Source: Pseudomonas brassicacearum subsp. neoaurantiaca (GTDB lineage: Bacteria; Pseudomonadota; Gammaproteobacteria; Pseudomonadales; Pseudomonadaceae). From it: a DNA stretch of 64,000 bases. Shown one piece after another: positions 8,808 through 17,291 of this stretch (its first letter is position 1; each line of letters begins with the position of its first letter). The DNA lies in NCBI RefSeq assembly GCF_013608025.1, contig NZ_VDLV01000012.1, positions 169,623-233,622 of the forward strand, given 5' to 3'. Made by a program: the position numbers and the translations under genes. The notes beneath the pieces are model-generated. The model made no database searches. It was not told the DNA's origin and saw only the letters and a program-made list of their open reading frames with translations.

Positions 8808-9497
8808 TCAGCCCATGTGTTCCTGATCCAGCAGAATCGCGCTATCCAATGCATCCAGCAACGCCTTGCGAACCTTGAGCTTGGTGTTCTTGTGGGCAGT
8901 CATGTTGATTTTCTTCAACTGACGCGCGGCTTCCAACGCAGCACTTTGCAACTCATCAGTCGAGACCACTTTATCGAGGAAACCCGCGTCTACGGCGCTC
9001 TGCGGGTTAAACATCTCGCCATTGATCACCGAACGGTGGAACGCCGACTTGCGCAAGCGATCGCGGGCCAGCTCGATACCGGCGTGGTGCATGGTCATGC
9101 CGATCTGCACTTCGTTCAGGCCAATGGTGAACGGCCCCTCGACACCAATGCGGTAATCCGCCGACAACAACAGGAACGCACCCTTGGCCACGGCATGCCC
9201 CGGGCACGCGACGACGACAGGGAAGGGGTGCGACAACAGGCGGCGGGCCAGAGTCGAGCCGGACGCCACCAGGCTCACCGCTTCCTTGGGACCTGCGGTC
9301 ATCACTTTCAAATCGTAACCGCCCGACAGGATCCCCGGCTGCCCGGTGATGATCACCACCGCGTGATCGGCCACTGCCTGATCCAGCGCGGCATTGAACG
9401 CGACGATCACATCAGGCGAAATGGCATTGACCTTGCCGTTGTTCAAGGTCAGGGTCGCGATACCGTCTTCGAGATGGTAGGCAATCAGGTCGCTCAT
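8808..9497 (-). CDS. Enoyl-CoA hydratase/isomerase (crotonase) family protein
   Basis: A 229-residue stand-alone crotonase. The CoA-binding oxyanion segments are SGGYDLKVM (about 57-65) and CPGHAVAKGAFLLLSADYRIG (about 97-117). The acidic residue in the position used by hydratases is replaced by the segment NEVQIGMTMHHAG, which still holds Glu in LNEVQIGM. It is shorter than typical hydratases (about 257), which fits a group of small crotonases. It starts with ATG at 9497. The reaction and pathway are not clear; it resembles PA1748 of P. aeruginosa. No operon partner is adjacent. Confidence 0.82.
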   Translation of the reverse strand: MSDLIAYHLEDGIATLTLNNGKVNAISPDVIVAFNAALDQAVADHAVVIITGQPGILSGGYDLKVMTAGPKEAVSLVASGSTLARRLLSHPFPVVVACPGHAVAKGAFLLLSADYRIGVEGPFTIGLNEVQIGMTMHHAGIELARDRLRKSAFHRSVINGEMFNPQSAVDAGFLDKVVSTDELQSAALEAARQLKKINMTAHKNTKLKVRKALLDALDSAILLDQEHMG

Positions 9498-9738
9498 GAC
9501 GCTATTCCTTGTAAGAGAGTGGAGCAGACGTTACCCACCGTCGCAGGCCAGGTAAAGCGCCGTGACTGACTCACCGGTCAGCCCTGCCTTCTATAAACAC
9601 CCCGGCTCGCCCCGAGGGCCGCGCCTGTTCCCGTGGCGCGGCCCACAGACCAGGCCAGAGTTTGGCCGGTTTGCCATCCCTCAGCCGGTTTGAAACACCG
9701 GCCAGCCTTAACCGCATGAAAATTCTGAAAAAAAACCT
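9498..9738. other. Intergenic stretch between the crotonase gene and the tRNA promoter
   Basis: No gene seen. It contains short GC-rich imperfect inverted repeats, such as GGGCCGCGCC / GGCGCGGCCC around 9615-9650, which may form hairpins. They do not end in a T run on either strand. Confidence 0.35.
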
Positions 9739-9767
9739 TTGCCATCGCAAAGGCTTTCGACTACATT
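9739..9767 (+). promoter_or_regulatory. Predicted sigma-70 promoter of tRNA-Ser
   Basis: TTGCCA (9739-9744) and TACATT (9762-9767) are spaced by 17 bases and followed by a GC-rich discriminator (AGCGCGCC), typical of stringently controlled stable-RNA promoters. The tRNA begins 38 bases downstream. Confidence 0.6.
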
Positions 9768-9804
9768 AGCGCGCCTCGACAGACTGAACAGTTTGCCGAG
9801 ACAC

Positions 9805-9894
9805 GGTGAAGTGTCCGAGTGGCTTAAGGAGCACGCCTGGAAAGTGTGTATACAGGAAACTGTATCGAGAGTTCGAATCTCTCCTTCACCGCCA
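9805..9894 (+). tRNA. tRNA-Ser (anticodon GGA)
   Basis: A 90-base class II tRNA. The acceptor stem pairs GGTGAAG (9805-9811) with CTTCACC (9884-9890), then G and an encoded CCA. The anticodon stem CACGC/GTGTG encloses the loop CTGGAAA with anticodon GGA at 9839-9841. A long variable arm lies between the anticodon and T arms, and the T loop contains GTTCGAATC. It reads UCC and UCU serine codons. Confidence 0.97.
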
Positions 9895-9908
9895 CATTCT
9901 ACAAACAC

Positions 9909-9943
9909 AAACCCCTGATTTTCCTAGAGAAAGTCGGGGGTTT
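9909..9943 (+). terminator. Hairpin after tRNA-Ser
   Basis: AAACCCCTGATTTTC (9909-9923) pairs, with G-U pairs, to GAAAGTCGGGGGTTT (9929-9943) and is followed by T-rich sequence. It ends the tRNA transcript. Confidence 0.75.
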
Positions 9944-10099
9944 GTGGTTTTTGGTGTCTAAAAAAGGGCATGGGGTGCCTGCGCAGTGTTTGAAATGACA
10001 CTGCACAGGCTGCCGCGCTTGCACCGATTGGGCGAGCCGACGGTCTTTAGGCAGGGGAGGCTACAAGCGCCGGCCAGCCCTTTCGGTCACGGCCCCTTG

Positions 10100-10459
10100 C
10101 TACCGCGGATCGACGATAGCCAGCGCACGATTCGCCAGCAGTTCACTCACTTCAATGACTTGCTGAATGCCCATCGCAACATGTCGGCGAGAACCTTCAA
10201 GATCGAATGCCAGGTCACTGATCATGGCATTGGCGGAGGCCAGGTTTTCGCTGAGGTTGGCGAGCAGACTTTCAGCGTCGATGCTCTCGACGACGGTGAA
10301 TAGCTGATCCGCTGGTGGTTCTTCCTTGGGCTTGGCCTGTTGCGGCTTCAAATAATAATCAAGCGCCCGCTCAGTGGCTTCGTGGAATTTCTCCGGGTCG
10401 AGGCTTGAGTAGGAAGAGGAGGGGTCCGATTCCGGAGGATTGGGTGTGACCTTGAACAT
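10100..10459 (-). CDS. DUF6124-like protein (119 aa)
   Basis: A small, probably cytoplasmic protein found mostly in Pseudomonas. The N terminus is Pro/Ser-rich and disordered (FKVTPNPPESDPSSSYS), followed by an alpha-helical region from about residue 23 to the end that begins DPEKFHEATERALDYYLKP. The start at 10459 is supported by AGGAG about nine bases upstream; a longer frame to 10507 has no ribosome site. Members are often encoded in several copies per genome, and I know of no established function. The family assignment is from memory of the conserved N-terminal motif, so it is likely but unconfirmed. No operon partner is seen. Confidence 0.65.
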   Translation of the reverse strand: MFKVTPNPPESDPSSSYSSLDPEKFHEATERALDYYLKPQQAKPKEEPPADQLFTVVESIDAESLLANLSENLASANAMISDLAFDLEGSRRHVAMGIQQVIEVSELLANRALAIVDPR

Positions 10460-10507
10460 GGTGAATCTCCTGACCTGATTGGGCCACCATGACTTGTCGC
10501 TAAGCAA

Positions 10508-11128
10508 GTAAGGGTGGCGGCTGGACGCAGGTTAGCGAACCGGGGGTACAGGAGCCCGGCAGACCCGAAGGTCTCCCGCGAACAGCCGCCATTGCAGCGA
10601 TTACAGACATTACATCCGCAACGAAATAACGAGTGCTGTTGCATCCATACCGATTCGGGTCGCTAAACCCGATCACTGATGAGCAGTGACGGGAACCAAG
10701 CTACCGATATGGACCAAGGCGCACAAGCGGGCGGATTCTGGCTTAGTTGTAGGCAAAGGCGCAAGGTGATGTAGCCTCTGCGCTGGAGCTGGGTGTTGCT
10801 GGGTATTTGTCTGTAGGCCTTGGACTTTCTTTGCCTGAGCAGCGTATCGGAGAAACGCCGTTCGGTGCTGCGCAACAGACAGAAACGGGTGCCATGCGGG
10901 TTGGGCCGGAGGGGGCCTCAGGTTTCTGGACCGCTTCGACATCATGTTGGAAGCGAAGGATAAGAACGTGGCTGCGCTTGCGTTCTATGAAGACGTCCTG
11001 AATGGATAAGACCAGGCTCGAATAGCAACAGGCAAGCGTCGAGCAGTATTAAGCAAAGGTTTCTGCGCGCATATCGTTAAGGTTCTTTTTAAAGAGCCTT
11101 AATCCATAGCATTGCTGCGAGAGACATC
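10508..11128. other. 620-base stretch without an intact gene
   Basis: Short frames exist on both strands but none has a convincing start, ribosome site and codon pattern. Around 10920-11009 a plus-strand frame ends in a sequence resembling the C terminus of UV-damage endonuclease (listed separately). The stretch may be a scar of gene decay or transfer. Confidence 0.4.
10920..11009 (+). pseudogene. Possible remnant of a UvsE-like endonuclease (3' end only)
   Basis: The plus-strand frame reads RFLDRFDIMLEAKDKN and continues VAALAFYEDVLNG to a TAA at 11007-11009. The motif DIMLEAKDK with following hydrophobic residues resembles the C-terminal end of UVDE-family UV-damage endonucleases, where a Glu in the same context binds metal. 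Upstream in this frame the sequence is unlike a protein and a stop occurs at 10836. Only about 29 codons match, so this is a weak call that could be coincidence. Confidence 0.3.
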
Positions 11129-11629
11129 ATGAAACTATCGATGAGTTCAGTCTTACATCTTCATGCCATCGCCATCTGCCTAGCACTTTCGACATCGATC
11201 GCTGGAGCGTCGCCAACTTCAACCCAGCAAACCAATGCGACGCTGGTGCGCGAGGCATTCACAAATTGGCAGCGGGGCAAAGGCACGGTGTTCGATCTGT
11301 TGGCGCCCGATGCCAGATGGACCGTGGCGGGGACAAGCCCCGTTTCCGGTGTGTACGCCAGCAAGGCCGAGTTGACCCAAGTCGTGCGGTCAATCACTGC
11401 GCGATTGGCAACGCCGATTGTCCCCACGGTGCAAAGCATTATTGCCGAGGATGACGTCGTGGTTGTTCTTTGGCACGGAAGAGCCACGGCGCTGGATCAG
11501 AAACCCTACAACAATACCTATCTGTGGCACATGACGTTCAAGAATGGCCAAGTCACTGAAGTAACGGCGTCCTTGGACACCTACGTGCTGGATGATCTCA
11601 TGCGACGCGTAGAACCCGCACACCAGTGA
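11129..11629 (+). CDS. Secreted NTF2-like (SnoaL-type) protein
   Basis: A 166-residue protein with a signal peptide (residues 1 to about 27, hydrophobic core AIAICLALSTSIAG). The mature part has the cone-shaped NTF2-like fold pattern: an initial helix (VREAFTNWQRGKGTVFDLLAPDARWTV), a middle segment VSGVYASKAELTQVV, and terminal strands LWHMTFKNGQVTEVTASLDT. Such proteins bind small molecules or catalyse isomerase or hydrolase reactions; no catalytic residue can be assigned. The start at 11129 follows GCGAGAGACATC, a modest ribosome site. It is convergent with the AraC gene, with 25 bases between stops, and has no obvious functional partner. Confidence 0.78.
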   Translation: MKLSMSSVLHLHAIAICLALSTSIAGASPTSTQQTNATLVREAFTNWQRGKGTVFDLLAPDARWTVAGTSPVSGVYASKAELTQVVRSITARLATPIVPTVQSIIAEDDVVVVLWHGRATALDQKPYNNTYLWHMTFKNGQVTEVTASLDTYVLDDLMRRVEPAHQ

Positions 11630-11654
11630 TCCGCCCGAAACATGACGCTGCGGT

Positions 11655-12587
11655 TCAGGTATTCAACGGCAACTGCGGACTGTCCGGATTCAACTGCTGC
11701 CGCCTGAACTGCCCCGGCGGTTGTCCGTGTATCTGGCGAAAACGCCTGGAGAAGTAAGCCTCGTCGGCGAATCCACACAACCTCGCCACTTCGCCCACTG
11801 GCCGCGTTCCGTTGAGCAAGTAGTTGCGCGCCGCATGCATCCGGCGTTCAAGTACCAGCTCGGTGAAGGTCTTGCCGATTTCCTTGCGCAGCCAGTGGGT
11901 CAGGTACGTCGGCGACAGGTAAGTCGCCGCCGCCACTTTGATCAGGTTCAGGTCGGGGTCGGCTATGTTCTTGCGCAAGTATTCGGACATCCTGCCCAGC
12001 GCATCGCGTCGGCTGACTTCGGCGGCGTTCTCTTCGGCCAAGCGCTTGAGCGGCTCGGCATACAAGGCGCAGACGCCGCCGATCAGTTGCAGCAGCAAGC
12101 CCTTGAGCATTTCACGAGTGCCGAACTGACGGTTCTCGTCCAGGGCGCGCATCTGTTCGATCAACGCACGTATCTTGGCGAAATCCTCGTCGCTCAGGAC
12201 AAAGTCCAGGTGTTCCTGGAAGCGGAACGGTGACAGTTCAGGCGCCAGCAGAATCGAGACTTCTTCCAGGTCCATCGGGTCGCATTGCAAATGTGGCAGC
12301 AGGAAGGTCTGGGAAAAATTGATCACCACGAAATTGCTGTCCGCCGGGTGCGGAATCACATGCACCCGGTGGGGCAGGATGAAGGCCAGGGTGTTGCGTG
12401 GGAACGGTCGTTGGACGTTGCCGATGTGTTGCACGGTGTCGCCGCCAAGGTTGATCTGAATCTGGAAATATTCGTGGCGGTGCGGGCTGGTTTCGGCGCG
12501 TCGTCCTCTCTTGTCGCGGATATAGAAGTCCGTCAATTCGCTGCGTTGTTGCATGACGTAGGTGGGGACTCGGTTCGGTAATGACAT
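11655..12587 (-). CDS. AraC family transcriptional regulator
   Basis: A 310-residue regulator. The N-terminal cupin-like sensing domain (about 30-190) includes SPHRHEYFQIQINLGG and the segment LAFILPHRVHVIPHP. The C-terminal AraC DNA-binding domain (about 205-295) has two helix-turn-helix units: IKVAAATYLSPTYLTHWLRK and VGEVARLCGFADEAYFSRRF, followed by the family ending GQPPGQFRR. It is divergent from the MFS/FAH/SDR/dehydrogenase cluster that starts at 13136, so it most likely controls that cluster in response to the substrate. The start ATG at 12587 gives the expected length. The effector is unknown. Confidence 0.92.
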   Translation of the reverse strand: MSLPNRVPTYVMQQRSELTDFYIRDKRGRRAETSPHRHEYFQIQINLGGDTVQHIGNVQRPFPRNTLAFILPHRVHVIPHPADSNFVVINFSQTFLLPHLQCDPMDLEEVSILLAPELSPFRFQEHLDFVLSDEDFAKIRALIEQMRALDENRQFGTREMLKGLLLQLIGGVCALYAEPLKRLAEENAAEVSRRDALGRMSEYLRKNIADPDLNLIKVAAATYLSPTYLTHWLRKEIGKTFTELVLERRMHAARNYLLNGTRPVGEVARLCGFADEAYFSRRFRQIHGQPPGQFRRQQLNPDSPQLPLNT

Positions 12588-12818
12588 CGCCTTGGAATCC
12601 TCGACAAGCGCTTGATGACGGGATTGTGACCAACGGGGCGGCAGGTTTACAAGTGGTTATACGATGACATCAGAGAAGGGTGATTTTTGTAGAGGATGGC
12701 GATTGGAGAGGCTGTCCAAAATCGATGCGGGCGTAATATTTGTTTTTTTTTACTTAAAAAACAAGTAATTACACGTCATATAAAACACCGTTGGCCGTCG
12801 CTGTATTTGCCGATTTTT

Positions 12819-12836
12819 TTGGACAGGTTTGTCCAA
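12819..12836. promoter_or_regulatory. Inverted repeat, candidate operator of the AraC-controlled cluster
   Basis: TTGGACA (12819-12825) and TGTCCAA (12830-12836) are perfect inverted arms with a four-base centre. A further TGTCCAA occurs at about 12714. Their position between regulator and transporter suggests regulator binding; this is inference. Confidence 0.45.
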
Positions 12837-13115
12837 CCTTGTTTTGGAAGGAAAAAACGATCTAAAGCCGCGGTTGATTTCGGATTGTTGTACGACCACT
12901 GTTGGGGCAACGCAACCCGACCTATCCAAAAACAACCCAAGGTGCGCACATCATGAATGTCCTTCCGCTGCTCCCTGACCCTCCTGGTCAACGCTATCGC
13001 CTGACGTCTGCGAACGCCTGACAACGGCTGACCGAGCCCTCATCAACTTGTGATTGTCCTGCCCCGAATTTCGAGGGCAATGGCTTCGGCTGTCCGCAAA
13101 TATCTCGACCCTTCT

Positions 13116-13123
13116 AACAATAA
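13116..13123 (+). promoter_or_regulatory. Candidate Hfq/Crc (catabolite activity) motif
   Basis: AACAATAA fits the AANAANAA consensus bound by Hfq with Crc in Pseudomonas. It lies directly before the CGAGG ribosome site of the MFS gene, where binding would block translation while preferred carbon sources are present. The motif is short, so chance occurrence is possible. Confidence 0.5.
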
Positions 13124-13135
13124 CGAGGTCCCCTC

Positions 13136-14485
13136 ATGTCGAATTCACACACCTCCCAGACCACTGCGCCGCCGGGTATTGCCGGCGCCCGGGATGCCGT
13201 GGTGTCCGAGCGACTGCCGTCGCGGCGGCGCTGGTTCATGCTGTCGTTGCTGTTGATTGCAACGATCATCAACTACATCGACCGGGTAAACATTTCGATT
13301 GCCGCGCCATTCCTGGCCAAGGACCTGGGTCTCGACAAGATCCAGATGGGCCTGGTCTTTTCCGCGTTTGCCTGGACTTACGCGCTGGCCCTGGTACCCG
13401 CCGGTTTCATCGCCGATCGCTTCGGTTCCCGGTTTACCTACGGGGTGTCGCTGATCAGTTGGTCAACCGTCACCGTATGCCAGGGTTTTGCCACGGGGTT
13501 TGCTTCGCTGTTCGGCTTACGCCTGGCTGTTGGTGCGATGGAGGCACCGGCATTTCCTGCAAACAGCCGGGCGGTCACGGTGTGGTTTCCGGCGCGGGAA
13601 AGGGGGCTGGCCAGTAGCATCTATGTTTGTGGCCAATACTTGGGGACGGCGCTGTTTACCGGTGCGCTGCTCTGGCTGGCGACGACCTACGATTGGCGGC
13701 ACGTTTTCTACAGCACCGGTGCGCTCGGCATCGTCTTTGGCATCGCCTGGTTGTACCTGTACCGCGACCCGATGAACTGCAAAAAGGTCAGCAAAGAAGA
13801 ACTCAAGTACATCGAAGCCGGGGGAGGGCTGGTCAAGAGCAGCCAGGAGCGCACCCGGTTCAACTGGCGGCAGATCGTCGAGCTGTTCAGCTACCGTCAG
13901 GTCTGGGCGATTTGCATCGGCAAGTTCGCCAGCACTTCGGCGCTGTACTTTTTCCTGACCTGGTTCCCGACGTATCTGATCGAGGAACGCCAATTGACCA
14001 TGATCAAGGCCGGAATCTTCGCCGTGCTGCCGTTCGTGGGCGCGACGGTGGGCATCCTGCTGGCCGGGATCATTTCCGACTTGTTGATCCGCCGCGGCTA
14101 TTCGTTGTCGTTTGCCCGCAAGTTGCCGCTGGTGGTCGGATCGATGCTGGGCATGTCCATCGTCCTGGTGAATTTCACCGACTCGAACGTGATTTGCATT
14201 GCGGTATTGACCGTCGCCTTTTTCGCCCAAGGGATCGCGTCTTCCTCGTGGGCGGCCGTGTCGGAAGTCGCGCCCAAGGAACTGATCGGGCTGACCGGCG
14301 GGATAACCAGCCTGGCCGCCAACATCGGCGGGATCGTCACGCCTATCGTGATCGGCGCGATCGTCCACAAGACCGGCTCGTTTGCCTTGGCCTTCTGGTT
14401 CATCGGTGGCGTGGCGCTGGTCGGCACCTTGTCTTATTCCTTGCTGCTCGGCCGTTTGTATCGCATCGAATTGAAGGCGCGCTGA
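13136..14485 (+). CDS. MFS transporter, anion:cation symporter (ACS) type
   Basis: A 449-residue inner-membrane transporter with twelve predicted helices. The first helix segment ATIINYIDRVNISIA and the loop GFIADRFGSRFTYG are typical of the ACS group (galactonate, glucarate, phthalate and 4-hydroxyphenylacetate-type permeases). The N-terminal 30 residues are a hydrophilic tail. The ribosome site CGAGG lies about eight bases before ATG 13136. It leads a four-gene plus-strand cluster (FAH hydrolase, SDR, 2-hydroxyacid dehydrogenase), so it probably imports the organic acid that these enzymes degrade. The substrate cannot be told from sequence. Confidence 0.9.
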   Translation: MSNSHTSQTTAPPGIAGARDAVVSERLPSRRRWFMLSLLLIATIINYIDRVNISIAAPFLAKDLGLDKIQMGLVFSAFAWTYALALVPAGFIADRFGSRFTYGVSLISWSTVTVCQGFATGFASLFGLRLAVGAMEAPAFPANSRAVTVWFPARERGLASSIYVCGQYLGTALFTGALLWLATTYDWRHVFYSTGALGIVFGIAWLYLYRDPMNCKKVSKEELKYIEAGGGLVKSSQERTRFNWRQIVELFSYRQVWAICIGKFASTSALYFFLTWFPTYLIEERQLTMIKAGIFAVLPFVGATVGILLAGIISDLLIRRGYSLSFARKLPLVVGSMLGMSIVLVNFTDSNVICIAVLTVAFFAQGIASSSWAAVSEVAPKELIGLTGGITSLAANIGGIVTPIVIGAIVHKTGSFALAFWFIGGVALVGTLSYSLLLGRLYRIELKAR

Positions 14486-14593
14486 GCACAGGAAATAACT
14501 GTTTTTCTCCAATACGAGGCGGCATTCGTCCAACTTTCTCGGGAAATGCCGCCGTACGCTGATGCTTCCAACAGGACTTTCAACAGGATGAAC

Positions 14594-15283
14594 ATGCCCG
14601 AATACGTCTTTACCCCTGACCTGCCCGTATCCCTGCCGGTGATCGGCACCCCTCAGCGCTTTCCCGTTGGCCGGGTGTTTTGTGTCGGTCGAAATTATCC
14701 GTGGCCAGACACCCAAGGCGGCCAGAACCGCCTGCCTCCGGTGTTTTTCATGAAGCCTTCCAGTTGTGTCATCGATGCGGTCGGGGAGGTGCCTTTTCCG
14801 ACGATGACGGAGGCATTCGTCCATGAAATCGAATTGGTCGTCGCCATTGGCGAGGGCGGTGCGAATATTCCGGAGAGCCAGGCATTGGCGTATGTCTGGG
14901 GGTACGCGGCCGGGCTTGACCTGACGCGGCGCGACGTCCAGTTGGCGGCCAAGCGCGACGGCCTGCCCTGGGAAGGTGCCAAGGTATTCGATGGGGCTGC
15001 GCCGATGACCGCCATCGTGCCGGTCTCCAAGGCAGGGCACCCGGATGGCGAACTCTGGTTGAGCGTGAACGGCCAGGAACGCCAGCGTGACAGCCTCGAC
15101 AACCAGATATGGTCGGTCAGTGAAATGATCAGCAGGATTTCCCAATCGGTGGCGCTGCGGGCCGGCGACCTGATCATGACGGGCAGCCCGTCCGGTGTTG
15201 ATGTGTTGCATCCAGGCGACGTGATCAACGCCGGCATCGATGGCGTCGGGCAGTTGGAAATGCGCGTCGGCCCGCGCCCCTGA
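14594..15283 (+). CDS. Fumarylacetoacetate hydrolase family protein (fumarylpyruvate hydrolase-like)
   Basis: A 229-residue FAH-fold enzyme. The metal-binding Glu residues lie in VHEIELVVAIGEG, and the segment LDLTRRDVQ with the Lys/Asp of PWEGAKVFDGAAPM is close to fumarylpyruvate hydrolases and other 2,4-diketoacid hydrolases. GDLIMTGSPSGVDVLHPGD near the C terminus is the conserved end motif. I use the start at 14594 because AGGA lies five bases upstream; ATG at 14588 overlaps that site. It hydrolyses a C-C bond of a beta-diketo acid, giving pyruvate or a similar product. The pathway here is not gentisate degradation as far as the neighbours show, since no dioxygenase is present. Confidence 0.88.
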   Translation: MPEYVFTPDLPVSLPVIGTPQRFPVGRVFCVGRNYPWPDTQGGQNRLPPVFFMKPSSCVIDAVGEVPFPTMTEAFVHEIELVVAIGEGGANIPESQALAYVWGYAAGLDLTRRDVQLAAKRDGLPWEGAKVFDGAAPMTAIVPVSKAGHPDGELWLSVNGQERQRDSLDNQIWSVSEMISRISQSVALRAGDLIMTGSPSGVDVLHPGDVINAGIDGVGQLEMRVGPRP

Positions 15284-15325
15284 ACCCGGCCTCGCCGTAC
15301 CGATTTTTTAAAAGGAATACACGAC

Positions 15326-16084
15326 ATGTCGAACACTTTGAAAGTTGCCCTGGTGACCGGCGCCGGTAGCGGGATCGGCCGCGCCGTGGCCTTGGGGTTG
15401 TTGCAGGACGGGTACACCCTGGTCCTGGCGGGACGCCGCGCGGAACCGTTGCAGGCGTTGGTCGACCTGGCGGCAACCGAGGGGCGCGAAGCGCTGGCGG
15501 TACCGACTGACGTGCGGGATCCGGCCAGCGTCGATGCGCTGTTCGCCACCGTCGAAGAGGTCTACGGACGCCTGGACGTCATCTTCAATAACGCCGGGGT
15601 CAACGCCCCCGCCGTGCCGCTGGATGAACTGACGTTCGAGCAGTGGCGAAACGTGATCGATACCAACCTCAACGGCGTTTTCCTGTGTGCCCGTGGCGCC
15701 TTCGGCCTGATGCGCCGACAGCAACCACAGGGCGGACGCATCATCAACAACGGTTCGATTTCGGCGCACACCCCACGACCGTTCAGCAGCGCCTACACCG
15801 CGAGCAAACATGCGGTGCTGGGCCTGACCAAATCCCTGGCCTTGGACGGGCGCGAGTACAACATCGCCTGCAGCCAGATCGATATCGGCAACGCCCTCAC
15901 CGAAATGTCCGAGCGCATGACCAGGGGCGTACGCCAGGCCAACGGCAGCATCGCGGTGGAGCCCATGGTGGACGTCAAGCATGTGGCGGATGCCGTGCGC
16001 TACATGGCCGGCCTGCCGCTGTCGGCCAACGTCCTGAACATGACCGTCATGGCCACCGCCATGCCGTTTGCCGGTCGCGGTTGA
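15326..16084 (+). CDS. SDR family NAD(P)-dependent oxidoreductase
   Basis: A 252-residue classical short-chain dehydrogenase. The cofactor motif TGAGSGIG is at about 12-19, the NNAG strand motif is [10 protein letters not shown], the catalytic Ser is in NNGSISAH and the catalytic Tyr and Lys are in YTASKHAV. An AAAAGGA ribosome site lies about ten bases before ATG 15326. It lies 42 bases after the FAH gene and 30 bases before the hydroxyacid dehydrogenase gene, so it is in the same operon. It probably oxidises a hydroxyl of a sugar-acid-like or hydroxy-acid intermediate; the exact step is inferred, not shown. Confidence 0.9.
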   Translation: MSNTLKVALVTGAGSGIGRAVALGLLQDGYTLVLAGRRAEPLQALVDLAATEGREALAVPTDVRDPASVDALFATVEEVYGRLDVIFNNAGVNAPAVPLDELTFEQWRNVIDTNLNGVFLCARGAFGLMRRQQPQGGRIINNGSISAHTPRPFSSAYTASKHAVLGLTKSLALDGREYNIACSQIDIGNALTEMSERMTRGVRQANGSIAVEPMVDVKHVADAVRYMAGLPLSANVLNMTVMATAMPFAGRG

Positions 16085-16114
16085 GCCCGCCTTCCATTCC
16101 GTCACGAGGTCTAT

Positions 16115-17071
16115 ATGAAGCCAGAAGTCTTGCAACTCAGCCCGATCCTGATTCCCGAAATAAACTCCCGGCTCAACGAGCTGTTCACCGTCCGACGCTA
16201 TTTCGAACAGGCCGACAAACAAGCTTACTTGCGCGAGCACGGTGGCAACATTCGCGGCGTGATCACCGGTGGGCATACGGGTATCAGCCAGGCGCTCATG
16301 GCGCAACTGCCCAGCCTGGAAATCGTTGCGGTCAACGGCGTGGGCACTGATGCGGTGGACCTGGCCTACGCCCGGGATCGCGGAATCCGCGTGACGGCCA
16401 CCATTGGTGCGCTGACCGAAGACGTCGCCGACCTGGCCATTGGTTTATTGATTGCCGTGTGTCGCGGGGTGTGCACCGGTGACCGCTACGTGCGCTCCGG
16501 CCAGTGGCCCCAGAGCCCGACGCCACTGGCCCCGCTGCCGTTGGCGCGGCAGGTGTCCGGCATGCGCATCGGCATTGTCGGCATGGGCCGGGTCGGTCGC
16601 GCCGTGGCAACCCGAGCCGCCGCGTTCGGCTGCCCGATCAGCTACACCGACCTGCGCCCCATGGGTGACGTGAACCACACCTTCGTGGCTGACTTGAAAC
16701 AACTGGCCCGCGACAGCGACGCCATGATCCTCGCCGCAGCCGCCGACAAGGCTGAAGCCATCATTGACGCCGAGGTGCTGCGTGCCTTGGGCAAGGGCGG
16801 TTACCTGATCAACGTTGCGCGCGGGAAGTTGGTCGACGAGGCCGACCTGGTGGCAGCGCTGGCTGCGGGAGACATCGCCGGTGCGGCGCTGGATGTGTTT
16901 GCCGACGAACCGCACGCGCCTGAGGCATTGTTCGGCAATGAACAGGTGGTGCTGCAACCCCATCGCGCAAGTGCGACGTTGCAGACTCGCACGCGGATGG
17001 GGGCGATGGTGGTCGCGAGCCTGGTGGACAGTTTTGCGGGAAGAGTGCCGCAGGGGTGTGTGACGGGGTGA
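16115..17071 (+). CDS. D-isomer-specific 2-hydroxyacid dehydrogenase
   Basis: A 318-residue enzyme of the GhrB/hydroxypyruvate-reductase type. The nucleotide-binding motif is GIVGMGRVGRAVATRAAAFG; the dehydrogenase Arg is in INVARGKLVDEADL, the Glu is in FADEPHAPEAL and the catalytic His is in LQPHRASAT. It reduces 2-oxoacids to D-2-hydroxyacids or the reverse using NAD(P)H. It is the last gene of the MFS/FAH/SDR cluster. The combination suggests degradation of a hydroxylated acid through an oxo intermediate. It starts with ATG at 16115 after CACGAGGTC. Confidence 0.92.
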   Translation: MKPEVLQLSPILIPEINSRLNELFTVRRYFEQADKQAYLREHGGNIRGVITGGHTGISQALMAQLPSLEIVAVNGVGTDAVDLAYARDRGIRVTATIGALTEDVADLAIGLLIAVCRGVCTGDRYVRSGQWPQSPTPLAPLPLARQVSGMRIGIVGMGRVGRAVATRAAAFGCPISYTDLRPMGDVNHTFVADLKQLARDSDAMILAAAADKAEAIIDAEVLRALGKGGYLINVARGKLVDEADLVAALAAGDIAGAALDVFADEPHAPEALFGNEQVVLQPHRASATLQTRTRMGAMVVASLVDSFAGRVPQGCVTG

Positions 17072-17291
17072 AAGGGATGTCCCTTCAGAGGAGCTAATTG
17101 CCAGGTTTTCTGGCGGGTTGGGTCGGCAGGGCCCGTGGATTTGTCTCGGGATGTGTGGACAGCAACCCACTGACCCCAATGCTGCCGGCCAGATCGCCTA
17201 TTTGTCACAGCATTGAGTCCGCCATCGCCAATAAATCGGAGTTGTGAAAAAGCACAACCAGAGTACCATCGGCCCAAAGACAAGGACGCCC

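Larger units (their letters stand above)
12588..13135. other. 548-base divergent regulatory region
   Basis: Between the AraC gene and the MFS operon. It includes an AT-rich tract (12735-12790), an inverted repeat at 12819-12836 and a second TGTCCAAAA half-site near 12714. A 22-codon frame (12953-13021, beginning MNVLPLLPDPPG) is present but has weak support as a gene. Confidence 0.5.

Noticed and set aside
9986..10303. Plus-strand frame opposite the DUF6124-like gene
   Set aside because: No ribosome site; the minus-strand gene has AGGAG and a recognisable family N terminus.
13517..15211. Long minus-strand open frame (564 codons) opposite the MFS and FAH genes
   Set aside because: It is an antisense shadow created by high GC at third codon positions; its translation is rich in His, Arg and Gln and no domain is seen.
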